Positions 1 to 8,068 are shown, numbered from the stretch's first letter. The stretch is DNA of 42,178 nucleotides from Rhodopirellula sp. (GCA_012728855.1 JAAYEH010000400.1:98899-141076), one strand, 5' to 3'. Made by a program: numbers and translations. Notes: generated by a model from the letters alone, not told the origin.

Positions 1-10
1 CAATTCTTCC

Positions 11-886
11 ATGCGATACTCCGGAACTATCATCCGTCCGCCCAGCGAGGCCGACAGTTATCTCTTGCAGGTCACGCTGGGCTGTTCGCACAACCGCTGC
101 ACCTTCTGCGGAACCTATCCCGACAAGCTTTTCCGCATCCGCCCGATCCATGAGGTCTTGGAAGACGTCGCGCTCGCCCGGCAACGATTTCCCCAAACCA
201 GGCGAGTCTTCCTCTGCGACGGCAACGCCCTGGTGCTGTGTACCGACCGGCTTGTCCGAACGCTCGATGCGCTGGCCACGGCCTTTCCGTTGCTGCGTCG
301 CGTGGGCGCCTACGCCAACGCCCGCGACATCCTCGCCAAGAGCGATGCCGAACTTGCCCAACTTCGCGCCAACAAGCTGGAGATCCTCTACCTCGGTTTG
401 GAGAGCGGCAGCGACGAGGTTCTTCGCCGCATCGACAAGGGGGCCACGGCGGCCGAGATGATCGAAGCCGTCCGCAAGGCCAGTCAGGCCGGGATGCGAG
501 TTTCGGTGATCGCCCTGCTGGGAATCGGCGGCGTCGAACTCTCCCGCGAGCACGCCGAGCAGACCGCCCGCGCGGTCAACGCGATGGATCCGCACTATCT
601 CTCCATGCTCACCCTGATGCTCGTGCCGGGCACGGCACTCCACGGCCAATGGCGGGCCGGAACCTTTCAACTTCCGGAACCCGAAGCCCTGCTCGTCGAG
701 TTGCGTGAGGTGCTCGTTCACCTCGATGGGCTGTCCCGTTGCGTCTTCCGCACCAACCACGCCTCCAATTATGTTCCCCTTTCCGGAACGCTCTCGCGCG
801 ACAAGCCACGTCTGCTCGAAGTGCTCGACGAGGCACTCTCTCAGGGGCCGTCGGTATTTCGACCGGAATACTGGCGGACGTTGTAG
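11..886 (+). CDS. Radical SAM protein with CX4CX2C cluster motif
   Basis: A 291-residue radical S-adenosylmethionine enzyme. The cluster motif is C25-X4-C30-X2-C33 (GCSHNRCTFC) rather than the canonical CX3CX2C. A glycine-rich segment and the LGLESGSDEVL stretch near residue 130 match the SAM-binding part of a COG1032-like barrel. The N-terminus (RYSGTIIRPPSEADS) is typical of an uncharacterised subfamily with the same spaced cysteines, which supports the ATG at 11 as the true start, although only ten bases upstream are visible and no ribosome binding site can be judged. The substrate is unknown. The gene ends 28 bases before an Rpn-type remnant and has no informative operon partner. Confidence 0.85.
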   Translation: MRYSGTIIRPPSEADSYLLQVTLGCSHNRCTFCGTYPDKLFRIRPIHEVLEDVALARQRFPQTRRVFLCDGNALVLCTDRLVRTLDALATAFPLLRRVGAYANARDILAKSDAELAQLRANKLEILYLGLESGSDEVLRRIDKGATAAEMIEAVRKASQAGMRVSVIALLGIGGVELSREHAEQTARAVNAMDPHYLSMLTLMLVPGTALHGQWRAGTFQLPEPEALLVELREVLVHLDGLSRCVFRTNHASNYVPLSGTLSRDKPRLLEVLDEALSQGPSVFRPEYWRTL

Positions 887-914
887 TGTCCGTCGAGCAG
901 ATCCGGAACACGAC

Positions 915-1364
915 ATGGAGGTTTCCGATTCCATCGAAGTAAACACGGTGGAATTGGCGAAGTATGATTTGCAGGAGGGAACGATCTCTTCCGCTCCAGC
1001 GATCGAGCAATGGGCGTTCTTCTTCTTGTTGGCAGACCGGTACGAGCCGAAGCGGTTGCGGGAATTGTTGCCGGGAGTCGAGTTTCAGCAAGCGGTTTCC
1101 GCGGTCGAAGCGATCGCGGCCAAAACGGAGGACCGGAGAATGTACGACCAGCGTTTGAAGGCACAGCGCGACTATCAGTGGGGATTGGACAGCGCGCGGG
1201 AAGAATGCCTGGAAAAAGGCGAATTGGTAGGGAAAATTCAAATACTCCAACAGCTTCTCGGCGAAGAGTCGAGTTCCACGGACAGTTTGCGCGAGCGAAC
1301 CATCAGCGAGCTGTCCACAATGGTGGCGGACCTGCAAGAGCGTCTGCGGTCGCGCGAATCATAA
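915..1364 (+). pseudogene. C-terminal remnant of Rpn-family (YhgA-like) nuclease/transposase
   Basis: The 149 codons from the ATG at 915 resemble the C-terminal half of Rpn/YhgA-like recombination-promoting nucleases (PD-(D/E)xK family transposase, TIGR01784 type). Recognisable pieces are a VNTVELAKY segment, an IEQWAFFFLLADRYEP segment and the terminal AQRDYQWGLDSAREE helix followed by a coiled-coil-like tail. The N-terminal nuclease domain, which normally precedes this in a protein of about 300 residues, is absent: the reading frame runs back into the radical SAM gene. I therefore read it as a 5'-truncated fragment. A short translated protein cannot be excluded, but it would lack the catalytic core. 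It borders a repeat-rich stretch, consistent with past rearrangement. Confidence 0.7.
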
Positions 1365-1391
1365 CCAAGCGGCGTTCGGCAGTCATCGTCA

Positions 1392-1411
1392 GGCGTGGGC
1401 CAGCCCACGCC
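1392..1411. repeat. Short palindrome
   Basis: GGCGTGGGC and its exact reverse complement GCCCACGCC are separated by two bases. It lies just downstream of the Rpn remnant. Palindromes of this kind are common in planctomycete intergenic DNA; the function is unknown. Confidence 0.6.
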
Positions 1412-1458
1412 GGCTGTTGACCCCGCGAAATCAAAAAGAGGCAGAAGAAGACTTGGGC

Positions 1459-1764
1459 GGGTGGCACTGCTTGCGCCAGCACGTTCGGCTGCGATCGGTG
1501 TGGCACTGTTTGGAGTTGTACGGACGTGCCATGGGGACCGGGCTTACCACAACTCCAAGCAGTGTTCGTGCAGGCATCAGGCGATCTTCCCATTCGGGCG
1601 CGTCGTTCGGGTAGCTCGGCAGTAGGCGGATCGGTCCGACGCTGGGCACTGCTTGGGATTGTGGGACGATCCTTCCGTATAGGAGAACGCATTCAATCCC
1701 AAGCAGTGGCACACGAATCGCCCCCGAACACGCCGACCGAAGCGTAACGCAAGCAGGGCCACCC
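1459..1764. repeat. Nested three-stem inverted-repeat element
   Basis: An outer stem pairs GGGTGGCACTGCTTGCG (1459-1475) with 1748-1764 (16 of 17 positions). Inside it lie two further hairpins: 1504-1519 with 1549-1564 (15 of 16, the exception a possible G-T pair) and 1647-1661 with 1694-1708 (15 of 15). All six arms carry the same core, CACTGCTTG or its complement with small changes, so the element is built from one repeated motif in alternating orientation. The sequence between the outer and inner left arms also partly mirrors the right side. It resembles a three-way junction and contains no gene. It may be a non-autonomous mobile repeat; no transposase is nearby. Confidence 0.7.
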
Positions 1765-1845
1765 AGCCAATCAAGGTTCGCCTAGCGAATTAACGCGACG
1801 GGGCGCATGGCCCTCCTTCCATGCGGAGGCTTCGGGGCGAGTCTC

Positions 1846-1887
1846 CCAGCAAGCGCGGTTTTCGTCTTTCTTCACCGCGCTTGCTGG
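1846..1887. repeat. Perfect 14-bp stem hairpin
   Basis: CCAGCAAGCGCGGT (1846-1859) is followed after a 14-base pyrimidine-rich loop by its exact reverse complement at 1874-1887. It could be a transcription terminator or a REP-like element. No T-run follows directly. Confidence 0.65.
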
Positions 1888-1904
1888 TCCCCTTTTCGAT
1901 ACCT

Positions 1905-1959
1905 GGGGGGAACCGGGTCCATGATGCAAGGTCGCTCCACCTTGCAGCCGGTTCCCCCC
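1905..1959. repeat. Two-tier hairpin before a small gene
   Basis: GGGGGGAACCGG (1905-1916) pairs exactly with 1948-1959. Nested inside, TGCAAGGT (1925-1932) pairs exactly with 1939-1946 around a six-base loop. A pyrimidine-rich GTTTTCTTTCT follows at once. The structure ends 16 bases before the ATG at 1976, so it is either a terminator or a leader structure for that small gene. Confidence 0.65.
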
Positions 1960-1975
1960 GTTTTCTTTCTCCACC

Positions 1976-2158
1976 ATGAAACGACGCGAGCGGAAGCCTA
2001 AGCCTGTTGTCGATCCTGAAACCGATCCCGAGCAATGGGAAGGGATCGAACCGCCGTCGGGTCCGTTCCAATGGTGCGAAGCATGTAGGGCGATGGTAAA
2101 GATGCCCTGTCTACGGTGCCAACTGCTGGCACGGTTTGGGCAGCCTCGGGCGCTCTGA
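1976..2158 (+). CDS. Small hypothetical protein with two CxxC pairs
   Basis: A 60-residue basic protein beginning MKRRERKPKP. The C-terminal half carries C34-x2-C37 and C45-x2-C48 (WCEACRAM and CLRCQLL), the spacing of a small zinc ribbon. I do not recognise the family. The ATG at 1976 is not preceded by a purine-rich ribosome binding site; instead a strong hairpin and a pyrimidine run lie upstream, so translation would be weak, leaderless or structure-dependent. The paired cysteines and the acidic/basic composition argue for a real gene over a chance frame, but confidence is limited. A second small gene of unknown function lies downstream on the other strand. Confidence 0.45.
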   Translation: MKRRERKPKPVVDPETDPEQWEGIEPPSGPFQWCEACRAMVKMPCLRCQLLARFGQPRAL

Positions 2159-2224
2159 GGTTTCTCCCTGCCCTTGCCTAGAATCGCCGAAAGTACCGTT
2201 CAGGTGTGCTCACACCGGCGCGAT

Positions 2225-2476
2225 TCAATCGTCCTCGGGTAGGTGGTCCAAGGTCAGCCTGTACAGAAGGTTCAGTTTGTCGTGCGCTGTCCAGGGATGT
2301 CCATCGCGGCCTTCGCCGCGTATGTATCTAGAGTCCACCAGTTGGGCCAGGATAAACGACAAGCCCAGCAGGTCTTGCTGCCCCCCGTGCTTCAAGTCGG
2401 GCCCGAAGTCGGCCCCCAAGGCTCTGACGATTCCATGTACGGCCCCCAGCAGGGCCTCGCGTTGCTCTACGTTCAT
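2225..2476 (-). CDS. Small hypothetical protein
   Basis: An 83-residue, mostly helical-looking acidic protein (starts MNVEQREALL, ends HLPEDD) with no recognised family. A purine-rich GAAAGGCGAAG lies 5 to 15 bases before its ATG on the minus strand and could serve as ribosome binding site. Composition is that of a folded protein, with amphipathic helices around residues 5-20 and 35-48, and there are no signal or membrane segments. It is convergent with the small CxxC protein at 1976-2158 and divergent from the oxidoreductase at 2902, so no operon partner suggests a role. The low-complexity frames opposite it look like shadows. Confidence 0.5.
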   Translation of the reverse strand: MNVEQREALLGAVHGIVRALGADFGPDLKHGGQQDLLGLSFILAQLVDSRYIRGEGRDGHPWTAHDKLNLLYRLTLDHLPEDD

Positions 2477-2901
2477 ACGTCACTTCGCCTTTCGTGTGTA
2501 CATCCAACCTATGTTTTGGCGCAGAAACCCCAGGAACGCAACAGGGGCGATTCTATGCGGTCTGAGGGCCTATTCTGGCCTGTCCCTGCCCTGGGGCCGA
2601 TCCCCTGTTTCTCCTCGGGGATCGGGGCGTTAGAATCGGGAGTAGCCTACTCCCGAAAACGATTTCAAACGATGTTTTTCAGGGTCTTTTCGGCCAAGGG
2701 CCAGAGGGTCGAAAAACGCGAAAAGTGCCTTGTTTTACGGTACTTCCGGGCATTTTCGCCATTTCAGCCTACCCAAATGCCGTGCGTTGCGTGAAAAGGC
2801 AGGAAAAGGACAGTTCGCATCCAGTTGCTTCCCGGCGCCAAGTCGGCTAAAAACGAGGGCGACATGGCAAGGTTCCCCCTCTGCGTGAAAGGAGCAGCCC
2901 C
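2477..2901. other. Intergenic region with hairpins, no gene seen
   Basis: Between two divergent genes. It holds a 9-bp stem CCGATCCCC (2597-2605) with 2617-2625 around an 11-base loop, and directly after it a palindrome CGGGAGTAG (2637-2645) with 2647-2655. Promoters for both flanking genes should be here, but I cannot fix one confidently. Confidence 0.55.
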
Positions 2902-4146
2902 GTGCAGCCACTGCGTTACGGAATCGTTGGCGGAGGATTTCAGACGACGTTTCAACTTCGCGCACTGGAGCAAGTGCGCGGCGTGGAGGTGGCGGGGCTT
3001 GTCTCGCGCCGGCCACCGGAAAAGTTGGCGGCCTACGTTCGCGAGCGCGGCCTGGGCAATGGCCGGATTATTCCCTCGGTTCGCGAAATGGCGGCGAACG
3101 TCGATGTGATCGCTATCTTCGCCCCGAACTACACCCGACTTCCAGTCGTCGGAGAAATTGCCGAAGCGCTGCAGGCCGGGGCCGAATTGAAGGCGGTCAT
3201 TTGCGACAAGCCGCTGGCCCGCAACCTTCCCGAGGCGCGGCAGATGCTCGACCTGATGCGGCCGTTCAACGTGCCGCTGATCTATTTCGAGAACCAGGTC
3301 CATATGAAGACCGTGGCGGCCCACCGCGCCCAGTTGCGGCCGGTGATCGAAGCGATGGGGCCGATGGTGCTGGTTCGCTCCAGCGAGGAACATGCCGGCC
3401 CGCACACCGCCTGGTTCTGGGATCCGACGCAGCAAGGCGGCGGCGTGATGAGCGACATGGGCTGCCACTGCCTGGCTGTGGGCTGGTACGTCCTCACGCC
3501 GCCCGGCAAGCCGGTACGATTCCTCAAACCGACGTCTGTGATGGCCGACCTCTCACTGCTCAAATGGGGACAGCCCTCCTATCGCCGGCAGTTGATCGAC
3601 CGCTTCGGCATCGACTACGCCAAGATTCCCGCCGAAGACTTCGCCACGGGCATGGTCACCTACGAAAACCCCGAAAGCGGCCAGAAGGTGAAGAGCCAGT
3701 TCACGGTGTCGTGGATGTTCGACAAGCTGGGCCTACGCCTGCTCATGGACGGGCTGGGACCGGGCTACGCCTTCGAGATGAACAGCCTTCGCTCGCCCCT
3801 GGAGGTCTTTATCAGCGATGCCGCCGTCGCCGGAGTCGCCGACTCCGAAGCGGCCGTCGAGAAACTCCAGGCCAGTCGCGGGCTGTTGACCGTGCAGCCC
3901 AACGAAGCCGATCTCTACGGCTACACCGACGAGAATGTCGATGCCGTCGCCGCGATCCGCCAGGGCCGGCCAGCGCTGTTGGACTGGCAATACGGGCTGG
4001 AGATCGTGCGACTGACGATGGCCGCCTATCTGTCCGCCGAGCGGAATGCTGTCGTCGACCTGACCGATCCCGCCACCGCCGAGTTGCTGGAGAACTACGT
4101 TCCCCTGATCCAACAGGGCCGCGGCACCGAGGTGTTGATGCGGTGA
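2902..4146 (+). CDS. Gfo/Idh/MocA family NAD(P)-dependent oxidoreductase
   Basis: A 414-residue cytoplasmic oxidoreductase of the glucose-fructose oxidoreductase/inositol dehydrogenase family. The N-terminal Rossmann fold opens with YGIVGGGFQTTF at residues 6-17, and the conserved (E/D)KP motif appears as CDKPLA near residue 101. The C-terminal half is the mixed alpha/beta dimerisation and substrate domain, with HAGPHTAWFW and GGGVMSDMGCHCLAVGW positioned where substrate histidines usually lie. The start is a GTG at 2902, preceded by AAAGGAG at good spacing; no ATG fits better. These enzymes usually oxidise or epimerise sugars or inositols, but the substrate cannot be read from sequence. It stands alone, with 331 bases separating it from the hdr operon. 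Confidence 0.88.
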   Translation: MQPLRYGIVGGGFQTTFQLRALEQVRGVEVAGLVSRRPPEKLAAYVRERGLGNGRIIPSVREMAANVDVIAIFAPNYTRLPVVGEIAEALQAGAELKAVICDKPLARNLPEARQMLDLMRPFNVPLIYFENQVHMKTVAAHRAQLRPVIEAMGPMVLVRSSEEHAGPHTAWFWDPTQQGGGVMSDMGCHCLAVGWYVLTPPGKPVRFLKPTSVMADLSLLKWGQPSYRRQLIDRFGIDYAKIPAEDFATGMVTYENPESGQKVKSQFTVSWMFDKLGLRLLMDGLGPGYAFEMNSLRSPLEVFISDAAVAGVADSEAAVEKLQASRGLLTVQPNEADLYGYTDENVDAVAAIRQGRPALLDWQYGLEIVRLTMAAYLSAERNAVVDLTDPATAELLENYVPLIQQGRGTEVLMR

Positions 4147-4477
4147 GATGCCGCTGAGAGGCGGTGTGAGCAGATTGTATCGTGCCGCGGAAGGGCAACT
4201 GGAATGTCCCGCGGCCGAACAGAGCGGGTCTCGGAGCGCCCCGCCGAGACCGCGCGGATTCTCGTTGTCCGCCGCGGAATTCCGTGGGTGAATCATTGTG
4301 GCTGTGACTTACCCCTCAAAAGAACATCGTCCGCAAGACCTTGTGAAGCAGTAACTTGCGTGAAAACCTGCTCGCAATTTCATTCCGGCGCACCACTTGC
4401 TAAGAGAACCTGCTCGGTCATTCTGGCCTGATTTCCAAGGACTTGATGAGGCGCGCCGAAGGCGCCGGAGGAGATCG
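4147..4477. other. Upstream region of the hdr-mvh operon
   Basis: No gene is seen. A GGTCTCGG/CCGAGACC hairpin (4227-4234 with 4244-4251, no T-run) may end the preceding transcript. A pair of direct repeats (4354-4374 and 4395-4416) lies closer to hdrC and is listed separately. Confidence 0.5.
4354..4416 (+). promoter_or_regulatory. Pair of imperfect direct repeats upstream of hdrC
   Basis: ACTTGC, a short purine-rich spacer and AACCTGCTCG occur at 4354-4374 and again at 4395-4416, 41 bases apart, about four helical turns. They end 61 bases before the hdrC ATG. The arrangement suggests tandem sites for a regulator, but no known operator consensus is matched. Confidence 0.35.
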
Positions 4478-5050
4478 ATGATAACGCAACACGCAGAGAT
4501 GCGCGGGTCAGCGTTCCTTGATGAGGTGATCGAAGCGACCCCGGGAGGGGAGCGGATCGTGCATTGCCTCCAGTGCGGCAGTTGTGGCGGATCCTGCCCC
4601 AACGGCGCCGACATGCAGTACACCCCCCGCACGATCTTCGCGATGATCAACGCCGACAAGCGAGAAGACGTGCTGACGTCCAACACGATGTGGTGCTGCG
4701 TGTCGTGCTATTTCTGCACCACCCGCTGCCCCCAGCAGATTCCCATCACCGACATCATGTACTCGCTGAAGCGCCTGGCAATTCGCGACGGACTGGCCCG
4801 CGACACCGACGCCCCCGCCCTGGCGAAAACCTTCACCGACTACGTGGAGAAGTATGGCCGCAGTTTCGAACTGGGGCTGGCCAGCCGCTTCTACCTGCTC
4901 AATAAGCCGTTCGCGATGGTGAAGATGGCGCCGATGGGCCTGTCGATGTTCACCAAGGGGCGGATGGCGCTGAGGCCGCACAAGATCAAAAAGCTCGATC
5001 AACTCACGGCCATTATTAAGAAAGCTCGCGAGATAGGGGAGAAATCGTGA
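4478..5050 (+). CDS. hdrC: CoB-CoM heterodisulfide reductase-type subunit C (HdrC)
   Basis: A 190-residue iron-sulfur electron-transfer subunit that passes electrons between the HdrA flavin subunit and the catalytic HdrB. Two [4Fe-4S] motifs are complete: C30-x2-C33-x2-C36-x3-C40-P and C74-x2-C77-x2-C80-x3-C84-P. The chosen ATG at 4478 has GGAGGAG four bases upstream; a longer in-frame extension to 4397 is arginine-rich and unlike the family. It is the first gene of hdrC-hdrB-hdrA-mvhD-mvhG-mvhA, and its stop overlaps the GTG of hdrB, indicating translational coupling. In this organism the natural disulfide or other acceptor is unknown, since no methanogenesis genes are seen. Confidence 0.92.
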   Translation: MITQHAEMRGSAFLDEVIEATPGGERIVHCLQCGSCGGSCPNGADMQYTPRTIFAMINADKREDVLTSNTMWCCVSCYFCTTRCPQQIPITDIMYSLKRLAIRDGLARDTDAPALAKTFTDYVEKYGRSFELGLASRFYLLNKPFAMVKMAPMGLSMFTKGRMALRPHKIKKLDQLTAIIKKAREIGEKS

Positions 5051-5943
5051 AATACGCGTACTATCCTGGCTGTTCGATGGATTGCAACGCCGCTGCCTAC
5101 GACGTCTCGATGCGGGCGGTGGCCGATCTGTTGGGCATCAAGCTGCTGGAAATCGACGACTGGAACTGCTGCGGCGCCACCGAGTACTTTTCGCAGGACG
5201 AACTGGTCGCATGCTCCGTCATCGCCCGCAACCTCGCCCTGGTCGACCCGCAACTCGATCAAGTTGTGGCGCCCTGTGCCGCCTGCTACTGCAACCTGGC
5301 GAAGACCGACAAGCTCATGGCCGACGATCCGGCGATGAACAAGAAGATCAACGAGTCGCTGGCCGCCGGCGGCCTGAAGTACCAGCCCGGCCGTGTCAAG
5401 ATCCGCCATCTTCTCGACGTGATCTATCACGACATCGGCGAAACGGCCGTCCGCGACAAAGTCGTCAAACCGCTGGCCGGATTGCGGATCGCCCCCTACT
5501 ACGGCTGCCAGGTGGTTCGTCCGCTCAAAGGGAGCGACAGCACCGAGTATCCCATGCAGATGGACGAGCTGTTCGCGTGGGTCGGCGCCGAGGTGGTTGA
5601 CTATCCCGTGAAAGCCCATTGCTGCGGCGGCCACATGACCCAGATCAGCGAGCCGCAGGCGTTCGAAATGCAGCGGCGTCTGCTGCAAAGCGCCGTCGAG
5701 TACAACGCCGACATGATCCTCTGCATGTGCCCGATGTGCCAGTTGAATCTCGACGCCTACCAGAGCCGCGTCAACGGCATGTTCGGCACCGACTACCACG
5801 TGCCGATCATCTACTTCACCCAGATGCTGGGCGTGGCGTTCGGCATCGAGATGTCGAAGTTGGGATTCGGCAAGGAACTGGTTCCCGCCGCGCCGGTCGT
5901 CAAGGCGAAGCTCAACGGCGCCAAAGTCGCCGCCGCCACCTGA
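5047..5943 (+). CDS. hdrB: CoB-CoM heterodisulfide reductase-type subunit B (HdrB)
   Basis: The 298-residue catalytic subunit, with two CCG domains. The first has C9, C41-C42 and C77-x2-C80; the second has C154, C192-C193 and C228-x2-C231. This spacing matches the two non-cubane [4Fe-4S] clusters known in methanogen HdrB, so both disulfide-cleaving clusters should form. Translation starts at a GTG that overlaps the hdrC stop. Downstream, 67 bases separate it from hdrA. In methanogens the enzyme reduces CoM-S-S-CoB; bacterial relatives act on unknown disulfides or other acceptors. All ligands are present, so I expect an active enzyme rather than a relic. Confidence 0.93.
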   Translation: MKYAYYPGCSMDCNAAAYDVSMRAVADLLGIKLLEIDDWNCCGATEYFSQDELVACSVIARNLALVDPQLDQVVAPCAACYCNLAKTDKLMADDPAMNKKINESLAAGGLKYQPGRVKIRHLLDVIYHDIGETAVRDKVVKPLAGLRIAPYYGCQVVRPLKGSDSTEYPMQMDELFAWVGAEVVDYPVKAHCCGGHMTQISEPQAFEMQRRLLQSAVEYNADMILCMCPMCQLNLDAYQSRVNGMFGTDYHVPIIYFTQMLGVAFGIEMSKLGFGKELVPAAPVVKAKLNGAKVAAAT

Positions 5944-6010
5944 GACGGCGGCCGAGAAGTCCGAAACAGGAAAAAGCCAACACCGTATCCGTTTACACTG
6001 GAGAACGACC

Positions 6011-8047
6011 ATGGCCGAGAGAGTCGGCGTTTATGTCTGCCACTGCGGCAGCAATATCGCGAATATGGTCGACGTCGAAGAAGTGGCCAAGTGGGCCGGC
6101 AAGAATGTCAAAGACGTCGTCGTTGCCAAAGACTACAAGTTCATGTGCTCTTCGCTCGGTCAGCAGATGATCGAAGAGGACATCAAGAATGAGAAGCTCA
6201 CTCGCGTCGTCGTGGCGGCCTGCTCGCCGCAGTTGCACGAAAAGACGTTCCGCCGCGCGTGCCAGAACGCCGGCATGAATCCCTACCTGTTCGAGATGGC
6301 CAACGTCCGCGAGCACGTCTCCTGGGTGACCAAAGATAAAGCCGCGGGCACCGAAAAGACCAAGGCGCTGGTCTCCGCGGCGGCCGAACGCGTCAAGCTC
6401 CAGCAGCCGTTGGAACCGATGTTCGTGCGGGTGAACCCGGCGACGATGGTCGTCGGCGGCGGCATCGCCGGCCTGCAGGCGGCGATCGAGTTGGCCGACG
6501 CCGGCTACCACGTCTATCTCGTCGAGCGCAGCCCGTCGATCGGCGGCCACATGGCGCAGTTTGACAAGACGTTCCCCACGCTCGACTGCTCGGCATGCAT
6601 CCTCACCCCGAAGATGTCCGAGGCCGGCCAGCACGAGAACATCACCTTGTTGACCTACTCGGAATTGGAAGAGGTGAGCGGGTCGGTCGGTAACTTCAAA
6701 GTGAAGATTCGCAAGAAGGCCCGCTACGTCGACTACGACGCCTGCACCGGCTGCGGCATTTGCACCGAAAAGTGCCCCCGCAAGGTGCTCGACACCGATT
6801 TCGAGGTCGGCATGGGCTACCGCAAGGCGATCTACAGTCCCTTCCCGCAGGCCGTGCCGCGGATCCCGGTGATCGACACCGCCAACTGCACCTACTTCGA
6901 GCGCGGCAAGTGCCGCGTCTGCGAAAAGGTCTGCGCGACCAATGCCATCCGCTTCGAGCAGCAGGACGAACTGATCGAGGTCGAGGTGGGCAACATCATC
7001 ATGGCCACCGGTTGGAAGCTCTTTGATTGTCATAAGCTGCCGCAGTATGGTTACGGGCGGCTGGCCAACGTCTATACGAGCATGGAGTTCGAGCGGCTCT
7101 GCAATGCGGCCGGCCCCACCGGTGGCAAGATCGTCTTGCGCGACGGCAAGACCGAACCGGAGAGCGTGGCGATCGTCCACTGCGTGGGTAGCCGCGACTC
7201 GAACCATAACGAGAACTGCTCGGCCATCTGCTGCATGGCGGCCATGAAGTTCGGCCACCTGGTTCTCGAGAAAACCAAGGCCAAGGTGCATAGTTTCTAC
7301 ATCGACATCCGCGCCAACTCCAAGGGCTACGAGGAGTTCTACCAGCGGCTCATGGAGGAAGGCATGGTCTTCGTCCGTGGCAAGGTGGCCGAAGTGACCG
7401 ACGCTGCTCGCCTGCCTTCCGAAAAGGGCAAGCTCATCGTCCAGGTGGAAGACACGCTCGTCGGCCGCCAGCGGCGGATCCCAGTCGACATGGTAATCTT
7501 GATGGGCGGACTGGAACCGCAGGCCGACGCCAAGGAACTGGGACTAAAATGCGGCATCTCCTGCAGCATGGCCGGCTGGTACACCGAGCGGCATCCCAAG
7601 CTCGACCCGGTGGCCACCATGACCGACGGCATCTTCGTGGCCGGCTCCTGCCAGGGGCCGAAGGACATCCCCGCCTCGGTCGCCCAAGGGGCGGCGGCCG
7701 CCGCTCGCGTGATGGGCATGATTACCAAGGGCGAAGTGATGATCGAGCCGATTGTCGCCTCGATCAACGAAGAGGCCTGTTCGGGTTGCCGCATCTGCAA
7801 CAACATGTGCCCCTACAACGCCATCGAATTCGACGAGAAGCTGGAGGTGAGCCGCGTGATCACCGCCCTCTGCAAGGGTTGCGGCACCTGCGTGGCGGCC
7901 TGCCCGGCCGGCGTGATTACCGGGGCACATTTCAACAACGGACAGATCTTCGCCGAGATCGAAGGGATCCTTTGGGACGCGAAGCCCAACGGCGGCAACG
8001 GCGCATCCAAAACGGTTTCTCCCGAACCCGAGCCCGTAACCTCCTGA
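6011..8047 (+). CDS. hdrA: Heterodisulfide reductase-type flavoprotein subunit A (HdrA)
   Basis: A 678-residue flavin and iron-sulfur protein, the bifurcating centre of Hdr complexes. In order: an N-terminal domain with CHCG (C10, C12) and further cysteines; a thioredoxin-reductase-like FAD domain with GGGIAGLQAA at 149-158; the family segment LDCSACILTPKM at 191-202; a [4Fe-4S] motif at C245/C248/C251/C255; a second cysteine group near 293-308; and two C-terminal ferredoxin motifs, C590/C593/C596/C600 and C621/C624/C627/C631. The length matches methanogen HdrA. GGAGAACGACC precedes the ATG. It sits between hdrB and mvhD, which in known complexes connects the hydrogenase to HdrA. Electrons from H2 would be split here between a low-potential ferredoxin and the HdrB acceptor. 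Confidence 0.93.
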   Translation: MAERVGVYVCHCGSNIANMVDVEEVAKWAGKNVKDVVVAKDYKFMCSSLGQQMIEEDIKNEKLTRVVVAACSPQLHEKTFRRACQNAGMNPYLFEMANVREHVSWVTKDKAAGTEKTKALVSAAAERVKLQQPLEPMFVRVNPATMVVGGGIAGLQAAIELADAGYHVYLVERSPSIGGHMAQFDKTFPTLDCSACILTPKMSEAGQHENITLLTYSELEEVSGSVGNFKVKIRKKARYVDYDACTGCGICTEKCPRKVLDTDFEVGMGYRKAIYSPFPQAVPRIPVIDTANCTYFERGKCRVCEKVCATNAIRFEQQDELIEVEVGNIIMATGWKLFDCHKLPQYGYGRLANVYTSMEFERLCNAAGPTGGKIVLRDGKTEPESVAIVHCVGSRDSNHNENCSAICCMAAMKFGHLVLEKTKAKVHSFYIDIRANSKGYEEFYQRLMEEGMVFVRGKVAEVTDAARLPSEKGKLIVQVEDTLVGRQRRIPVDMVILMGGLEPQADAKELGLKCGISCSMAGWYTERHPKLDPVATMTDGIFVAGSCQGPKDIPASVAQGAAAAARVMGMITKGEVMIEPIVASINEEACSGCRICNNMCPYNAIEFDEKLEVSRVITALCKGCGTCVAACPAGVITGAHFNNGQIFAEIEGILWDAKPNGGNGASKTVSPEPEPVTS

Positions 8048-8068
8048 TAGGGAGTCAAGGATATAAAC

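Larger units (their letters stand above)
1365..1975. other. Gene-free, repeat-rich intergenic stretch
   Basis: No convincing gene is seen in these 611 bases. Short open frames on both strands lack ribosome binding sites and family features. The stretch holds several perfect or near-perfect inverted repeats (1392-1411, 1459-1764, 1846-1887, 1905-1959), listed separately. Confidence 0.7.

Noticed and set aside
1459..1764. Possible CRISPR array
   Set aside because: The repeated motif alternates in orientation and spacing is irregular; CRISPR repeats are direct and evenly spaced, and no cas gene is present.
4397..4477. Longer N-terminus for HdrC from an upstream ATG
   Set aside because: The extension is arginine-rich and unlike HdrC, and a strong GGAGGAG lies directly before the ATG at 4478.
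5993..7291. 432-codon open frame on the minus strand opposite hdrA
   Set aside because: Shadow of hdrA; the translation is low-complexity, rich in H, D, R and A, with no recognisable domain.
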